9,757 nt of DNA, from NCBI GenBank assembly GCA_947176655.1, contig CAMWRK010000069.1, forward strand, positions 1 through 9,757, in the 5' to 3' direction. Shown here one piece after another: positions 7,020-9,757 of this stretch (its first letter is position 1; the number at the start of each line of letters is the position of its first letter). The notes under the pieces were generated by a model. That model did not search any database. It was given only the letters and a program-made list of their open reading frames with translations, and was not told the DNA's origin. Position numbers and translations under genes: made by a program. This DNA comes from an uncultured Prevotellaceae bacterium. Its GTDB lineage: Bacteria; Bacteroidota; Bacteroidia; Bacteroidales; Bacteroidaceae.

Positions 7020-8819
7020 TTACATACGCTCCGGCACTTCTATTCCCAACAGCGCCATGCCGTTCTTCACTATCTGTGCCACAGCCGAACTGAGAGCCAG
7101 GCGCACTGCCTTCTTGTCGGCATCCTCCTCGCGCAGGACACTGAAGTCGTGATAGAATTGGTTGTATTCCTTAACCAGCTCGTAACAGTAGTTGGCTATA
7201 CATGCAGGATTATAGTCTGTCCCTGCCTGGCGCAGTGTGGCGGTAAAGCCGTCCAGGTGGCGTATCAGACTTATCTCCTTGCCACTAAGCTCTGCCGTAG
7301 CTGGCAGCGTTTCAGGAATAACGACACCCTGTTCCCGAGCCTTGCGCAGGATGCTACGTATGCGTGCATAGGTATACTGTATGAAAGGACCAGTGTTGCC
7401 GTTGAAGTCGATGCTCTCCTCGGGATTGAACAGCATGTTCTTGCGGGCATCCACCTTGAGGATAAAATATTTCAGCGCACCCATTCCCACGATGCGGGCT
7501 ATCTCCGCCGTCTCATCCTCGGTTATTCCTTCCAGCTTCTTTATCTTATCCTCCGACATACGGCGTGCGTCCTTTATCATGGTCGCCACCAGATCGTCGG
7601 CATCGACTACGGTTCCTTCGCGCGATTTCATCTTGCCGTTAGGCAGTTCCACCATGCCGTAGCTGAAATGCACCAGATCCCTGCCCCACTTGAATCCCAG
7701 CTTGTCCAGCAGGATGGAGAGAACCTGGAAATGGTAGTTCTGTTCGTTGCCCACGACGTATATCATCTTGTCTATGGGGTAGTCCTGAAAGCGCAGTTTG
7801 GCGGTGCCGATGTCCTGCGTCATGTATACCGATGTGCCGTCGCTGCGCAACAGCAGTTTCTCGTCAAGCCCCTCCTTGGTGAGATCCGCCCATACGGAAC
7901 CGTCCTCGCGACGGTAGAAGAAGCCCTTGGCCAGTCCTTCCTCCACCTTTTCGCGGCCTTCCAAGTAGGTTTCGCTTTCGTAATATATCTTGTCAAAGCC
8001 TACGCCCAATGCCCTGTATGTCTCGTCGAAGCCGGCATATACCCAGTCGTTCATCTTCTTCCACAGACCACGCACTTCTGGGTCGTTCTGTTCCCAGCGC
8101 ACCAGCATATCGTGAGCCTCCTTGATGAGCGGAGCCTCCTGCTTGGCCTTCTCCTCGTCCATGCCGCCGGCCACCAGTTCCTTCACCTCCTCGCGGTAGT
8201 GCTTGTCGAAGGCCACATAGTAGTCGCCTATCAGGTGGTCGCCCTTCTTGCCGCTGCTCTCCGGAGTCTCTCCGTTGCCGTACTTGAGCCACGCCAGCAT
8301 GCTTTTGCAGATGTGTATGCCACGGTCGTTGACAATGTTGGTCTTTACCACACGGTTGCCATTGGCTTCCATGACCTGTGCCAATGCCCATCCCAGAAGG
8401 TTGTTGCGGACGTGACCCAAATGCAAGGGCTTGTTGGTGTTGGGACTGGAGTATTCTATCATTACCAGCGGCGACTGTTCCGTTACGGGCAGGAAGCCGA
8501 ATTTCGGACTGTGCTCAATCTCCTCCAGCAGCTTTATCCATTGTGCCGTGGCTATGGAGAGATTCAGGAATCCCTTGACGGCGTTGAAGCCACGTATCAG
8601 GCCGGGGCATTTGTCGGTCAGGTATTCTCCAAGTTCCTGCGCCGTGGCCTCGGGAGACTTTCTGCTGAGTTTCAGCAAAGGGAACACAACCAAGGTCAGC
8701 TCGCCCTCAAACTCGGGGCGCGTCTCCTGCAACTGTATCATCTTCTCCGGCACCTCGGCACCGTAAAGCTCCTTGACGCCACTGATGGCAGCAGCGATAA
8801 TATTTTCATGTATGCTCAT
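7020..8819 (-). CDS. argS: Arginyl-tRNA synthetase
   Basis: A cytosolic class I aminoacyl-tRNA synthetase that charges tRNA-Arg with arginine using ATP. The 599-residue length fits the family. Domains in order: Arg_tRNA_synt_N-like additional domain (~1-90); Rossmann catalytic core with the HIGH-type motif HLGH at 133-136 inside SSPNTNKPLHLGHVRNN; the GNEQNYHFQVLSIL segment (~357-370); the KMSKS-type loop KMKSREGTVVDADDL at ~396-410; then the DALR anticodon-binding bundle (~480-599) opening with FIQYTYARIRSILR. I chose the ATG at 8819 over one 75 bases upstream because MSIHENII begins the family's N-terminus, while the extra residues match nothing and would start upstream of the promoter. It is the first gene of the presumed five-gene minus-strand transcript. 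The remnant ATPase gene lies just before it. Confidence 0.97.
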   Translation of the reverse strand: MSIHENIIAAAISGVKELYGAEVPEKMIQLQETRPEFEGELTLVVFPLLKLSRKSPEATAQELGEYLTDKCPGLIRGFNAVKGFLNLSIATAQWIKLLEEIEHSPKFGFLPVTEQSPLVMIEYSSPNTNKPLHLGHVRNNLLGWALAQVMEANGNRVVKTNIVNDRGIHICKSMLAWLKYGNGETPESSGKKGDHLIGDYYVAFDKHYREEVKELVAGGMDEEKAKQEAPLIKEAHDMLVRWEQNDPEVRGLWKKMNDWVYAGFDETYRALGVGFDKIYYESETYLEGREKVEEGLAKGFFYRREDGSVWADLTKEGLDEKLLLRSDGTSVYMTQDIGTAKLRFQDYPIDKMIYVVGNEQNYHFQVLSILLDKLGFKWGRDLVHFSYGMVELPNGKMKSREGTVVDADDLVATMIKDARRMSEDKIKKLEGITEDETAEIARIVGMGALKYFILKVDARKNMLFNPEESIDFNGNTGPFIQYTYARIRSILRKAREQGVVIPETLPATAELSGKEISLIRHLDGFTATLRQAGTDYNPACIANYCYELVKEYNQFYHDFSVLREEDADKKAVRLALSSAVAQIVKNGMALLGIEVPERM

Positions 8820-8843
8820 ATATATAATGTGTAATTTCGTGTG

Positions 8844-8875
8844 CAAAGGTACGATAAAAAAGTGGAATACGCGAA
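8844..8875 (-). promoter_or_regulatory. Bacteroidota-type promoter for argS (TAnnTTTG)
   Basis: On the minus strand TACCTTTG at 8851-8844 matches the Bacteroidota housekeeping -7 element TAnnTTTG. A TTCG (8875-8872, three of four bases of the -33 TTTG) lies 20 bp upstream. The start of transcription would fall near 8837, giving a leader of about 18 bases before the argS ATG. The -33 bases lie in the remnant ATPase sequence, so the promoter spans the truncation joint. Confidence 0.72.
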
Positions 8876-9251
8876 CCTGTCTCGATATAATCATATCTGC
8901 CGTCTTTCACGAGATATTTGATGGCCTGGCATGCCATGGGACATTTCTGCACCTCATCAAAGACGATAACGGATTTCCTGCGAACCAGCGTTTTGCGATA
9001 TACTGTCTGGAGATAAAGAAACAGATAATCCAGATCCATCAGATTGTCAAACAAGCCCCTTATCTCCGGTGATGTCTTGTTGAAATCTATAATAATGTAG
9101 GACTCGTACTCTCTTTTGGCAAACTCCTCTACTACGGTTGACTTGCCTATACGTCTCGCTCCTTCTATTAGCAACGCTGATTTCCCGTCATTCTCCCGTT
9201 TCCATTGGAGAATATCGACATAGATTTTCTTCTGAAGACTCTATCTGTCAT
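8872..9251 (-). pseudogene. Truncated, frameshifted AAA ATPase (AAA_14/DUF4143-type) remnant
   Basis: This is the N-terminal part of an AAA-type ATPase of a family found in many copies in Bacteroidota. Visible motifs: IYVDILQWKRE near the start, Walker A GARRIGKST, and Walker B VIVFDEVQ followed by QAIKYLV and YDYIETGS. Family members usually run to ~380-430 residues; here similarity stops after ETGS at ~8872 and the following residues (RIPLFYRT) look random. The natural ATG at 9251 reads MTDRVFRRK and then meets a frame break in an A run (plus-strand TTTT, 9225-9228); one extra A would rejoin it to IYVDIL. Without that base the ATG frame ends within 22 codons, and the Walker frame hits TAG at 9241-9243 with no in-frame ATG before Walker A. 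The C-terminal DUF4143 and nuclease-like portions are absent. It is presumed non-functional; the one-base break could be a sequencing error, but the 3' truncation could not. Confidence 0.8.
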
Positions 9252-9272
9252 AAACAAGTGGTTTTCACTGTA

Positions 9273-9302
9273 CAAAGATAGTCATTTTTCCGTTTCCCCG
9301 AA
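9273..9302 (-). promoter_or_regulatory. Bacteroidota-type promoter for the ATPase remnant
   Basis: On the minus strand TATCTTTG (9280-9273) matches the -7 element TAnnTTTG, with a weak -33 candidate TTCG (9302-9299) 18 bp upstream. It lies 21 bp before the remnant's ATG at 9251, the expected place for its promoter. The -33 candidate is inside one of two 15-bp direct repeats, so a protein bound to the repeat could block it. Transcription from here could also run on into argS. Confidence 0.55.
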
Positions 9303-9337
9303 ATTTGTTTGGGCAAAATACTCCGTTTCCCCGAAAT
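9290..9337. repeat. Two identical 15-bp direct repeats, operator-like
   Basis: CCGTTTCCCCGAAAT occurs at 9290-9304 and again at 9323-9337, starts 33 bp apart (about three helical turns). Each copy holds a short symmetric core, TTTC-CCC-GAAA. The proximal copy overlaps the -33 region of the ATPase promoter. Two perfect copies at phased spacing upstream of a promoter suggest a binding site for a regulator, possibly of the ATPase gene itself, though a mobile or site-specific repeat is possible. Confidence 0.7.
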
Positions 9338-9697
9338 GTGCATAATAGAATATCATGGGGGGGAGTGGTAATGGCTCTGCAGAAAAGACAGGAGATAACA
9401 CTCGCACTCTGCTGATAAAATATTTCTATTGAAAAATGATTACATATTAGCATAGTGGCTGGCGGAAGTTGACCGATGCAGTAAGTCAAAAATCGAACTT
9501 TTGGCGCAGAGCAGAAACAAATGCGGCGGACTATGTGGAATCCCAATGCGTGATACGTCTCACAGAAATCGCTCCATGTTATAATATATCATTGTATTAC
9601 AGTATATTACAATAGGATAAAGACATATTGTCCGCCACTCAAAAGCACAACATGTCTTCATGTACCTGGTGTTTCGCATACCCCCTACCTGAGGCAT
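9338..9697. other. Non-coding stretch with no recognised gene
   Basis: I see no credible gene on either strand here. It holds a run of seven G (9357-9363) and an AT-rich segment (about 9579-9613) with a short repeated TATTACA (9595-9601 and 9605-9611) and a weak 6-bp inverted repeat ATTGTA/TACAAT (9591-9596, 9608-9613). A short reading frame across 9265-9546 translates the direct repeats and has no domain-like pattern. The stretch may be worn-down mobile or accessory DNA like the ATPase remnant beside it. Confidence 0.5.
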
Positions 9698-9757
9698 CAC
9701 GATCTTGGGGGCGAAAGACCGTGGTCTTGGAGGCCAAGCTCAATGGTCTTGGCCTCC
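9698..9757. repeat. Hairpin-forming repeat with 22-nt period running off the right edge
   Basis: The motif G[AG]TCTTGG begins at 9701, 9723 and 9745, exactly 22 bases apart; the first two full 22-base units match at about 14 positions. The bases also form overlapping palindromes: CACGATCTT (9698-9706) with AAGACCGTG (9715-9723, one mismatch); AAGACC-GT-GGTCTT (9715-9728); and a perfect 10-bp pair GGAGGCCAAG (9729-9738) with CTTGGCCTCC (9748-9757). The array probably continues beyond the window. It could be an intergenic palindromic repeat family, a terminator, or a recombination site. Confidence 0.65.

Noticed and set aside
6954..8834. 626-codon open frame on the plus strand, opposite argS
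   Set aside because: It mirrors the argS coding strand; its translation shows no domain-like motifs, while argS carries HLGH, KMKSR and the DALR domain. Long antisense frames are expected opposite GC-rich coding sequence.
8820..8894. N-terminal extension of argS by 25 residues from an upstream ATG
   Set aside because: The extension matches no family sequence and would place the start codon upstream of the TACCTTTG promoter element.
8806..9174. Functional ATPase starting at a TTG at 9174
   Set aside because: This start would drop the N-terminal helix before Walker A, and the protein is still cut off after ETGS, losing most of the family's length.
9290..9337. CRISPR-like repeat
   Set aside because: Only two copies of 15 bp with an 18-bp gap and no cas genes nearby.
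9265..9546. 93-codon minus-strand frame
   Set aside because: Composition looks random, and its repeated FRGNG only reflects the 15-bp DNA repeats.

Overview
The window looks like chromosomal DNA of a Bacteroidales bacterium (Bacteroides, Phocaeicola or Prevotella type). The support is an ATP-type PEP carboxykinase C-terminus, a TonB-dependent receptor with an N-terminal carboxypeptidase-regulatory-like domain, the KMKSR form of arginyl-tRNA synthetase, an AAA/DUF4143-type ATPase remnant, and promoters with the Bacteroidota -7 motif TAnnTTTG. I do not name a species.

Layout. At the left edge is the 3' end of pckA on the plus strand (1-274). A strong 19-bp-stem hairpin (295-343) follows, between convergent transcription units. 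Everything from about 8850 down to 482 is on the minus strand and tightly packed. In order of transcription it holds argS (8819-7020), a small RNase H-fold protein (6996-6586, 23 bp later), two paralogous five-helix LTA-synthase/sulfatase-superfamily membrane enzymes (6575-4722 and 4725-2875, 10 bp later and then an ATGA overlap), and a 777-residue TonB-dependent receptor (2815-482, 59 bp later). A Bacteroidota-type promoter lies just before argS and I see no convincing internal promoter, so these five genes may form one transcription unit joining translation to envelope functions.

Upstream of argS lies a degenerate AAA ATPase gene on the same strand (9251 to about 8872). It has a one-base frameshift near its start, and its 3' two-thirds are gone. 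Its broken end supplies the -33 part of the argS promoter. Its own upstream region keeps a TATCTTTG promoter motif and two identical 15-bp direct repeats that may be an operator. The remaining roughly 400 bp to the right edge is non-coding and ends in a hairpin-rich, 22-nt-period repeat that runs off the window.

Most worth a second look are the tandem LTA-synthase-like pair, a nine-G tract inside the second of them that could allow on/off switching by slippage, the operator-like repeats, and the edge repeat. I found no CRISPR array, tRNA, rRNA, complete insertion sequence or phage gene.
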